Below the pieces are notes generated by a model. It saw nothing but the letters and a program-made list of their open reading frames with translations. It made no database searches and had not been told where the DNA came from. From positions 143,326 through 207,325 of the forward strand of contig VWZL01001961.1 of assembly GCA_013396915.1 (NCBI GenBank): DNA of 64,000 bases. Reading direction: 5' to 3'. Of the stretch, positions 63,766-64,000 are shown piece after piece. Positions within the stretch are counted from its first letter, which is position 1, and each line of letters opens with the position of its first letter. This DNA comes from Stercorarius parasiticus. Its lineage: Eukaryota; Chordata; Aves; Charadriiformes; Stercorariidae. Made by a program: the position numbers and the translations under genes.

Positions 63766-64000
63766 TTTTTGAAGTCCTTCAAAAGTGCTATTTCAATGTA
63801 GTCAATCTAATTTTAAACCACTGCTTCTCTGGTGAGACACAACACATACTAAAACATCATAGCTTTCTTAAATTGTTTTGGTTTTTTTTTTCTTTTAGAA
63901 GTAGACAAGGACTTTTCTCCTCTGCCCCTCAGATGTTAAATTTTTCTGTTTGGTTGGTTTTTCCTTACAAAAGGAGGGGTAGAAGCAATCTGCTGAGCAT
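63766..64000. other. Unique sequence to window end
   Basis: The final 235 bp hold no gene or repeat that I recognise, apart from a T run at about 63880-63889. Confidence 0.6.

Noticed and set aside
1..64000. CRISPR array, prokaryotic operon or phage region
   Set aside because: There are no regularly spaced repeats, no tightly packed same-strand genes and no ribosome binding sites. The CR1 and LTR content indicates vertebrate, avian DNA.

Overview
This window looks like about 64 kb of non-coding DNA from a bird nuclear genome, probably intergenic or deep intronic. The evidence is the repeat content. CR1 LINE fragments in both orientations carry the typical avian CR1 3' end (an ATTCTATG-type octamer repeated at the terminus), and there is one solo LTR of a kind I recall from songbirds and other neoavian birds. 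I cannot name the species. The DNA is AT-rich, has many short homopolymer runs, and shows no operons, ribosome binding sites, CRISPR arrays, rRNA or tRNA genes.

Layout. 1-12.6 kb is unique AT-rich sequence with one young-looking CR1 (about 2001-2478), a CR1 tail (10133-10226), small tandem duplications (565-618, 8451-8530, 9281-9312) and a CpG-enriched patch (about 5485-5745). 12.66-14.85 kb is a long, old, 5'-truncated CR1 with recognisable remains of the reverse transcriptase ORF, itself broken by a 52-bp CR1 tail of another subfamily. 14.85-29.9 kb is unique sequence with a strong palindrome (23591-23619) and a G-run. 29.9-33.7 kb is a repeat cluster: CR1 minus, solo LTR (about 30752-31805), CR1 plus, CR1 minus. 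33.7-40.8 kb is unique. A CR1 follows at 40824-41156. Then comes a puzzling stretch at about 42.5-44.1 kb, where the minus strand reads like a broken Cys/Pro-containing coding sequence that I cannot assign. 44-63 kb is unique sequence with simple repeats (22-bp triplet at 48702-48767, CCCTT repeat near 50.52 kb). The window ends with a CpG-enriched patch (about 63005-63320) and one more CR1 (63473-63765).

No intact host gene is supported. The longest open frames (170-178 codons) are about what chance gives in 64 kb read in six frames, or they run into CR1 sequence. The window therefore describes transposon history, not a pathway: at least three CR1 3'-end types inserted at different times, plus one LTR element reduced to a solo LTR. 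I did not find convincing evidence of a new biological system. The best candidates for a second look are the 42.5-44.1 kb pseudogene-like stretch and the periodic 45-bp repeat inside the LTR.
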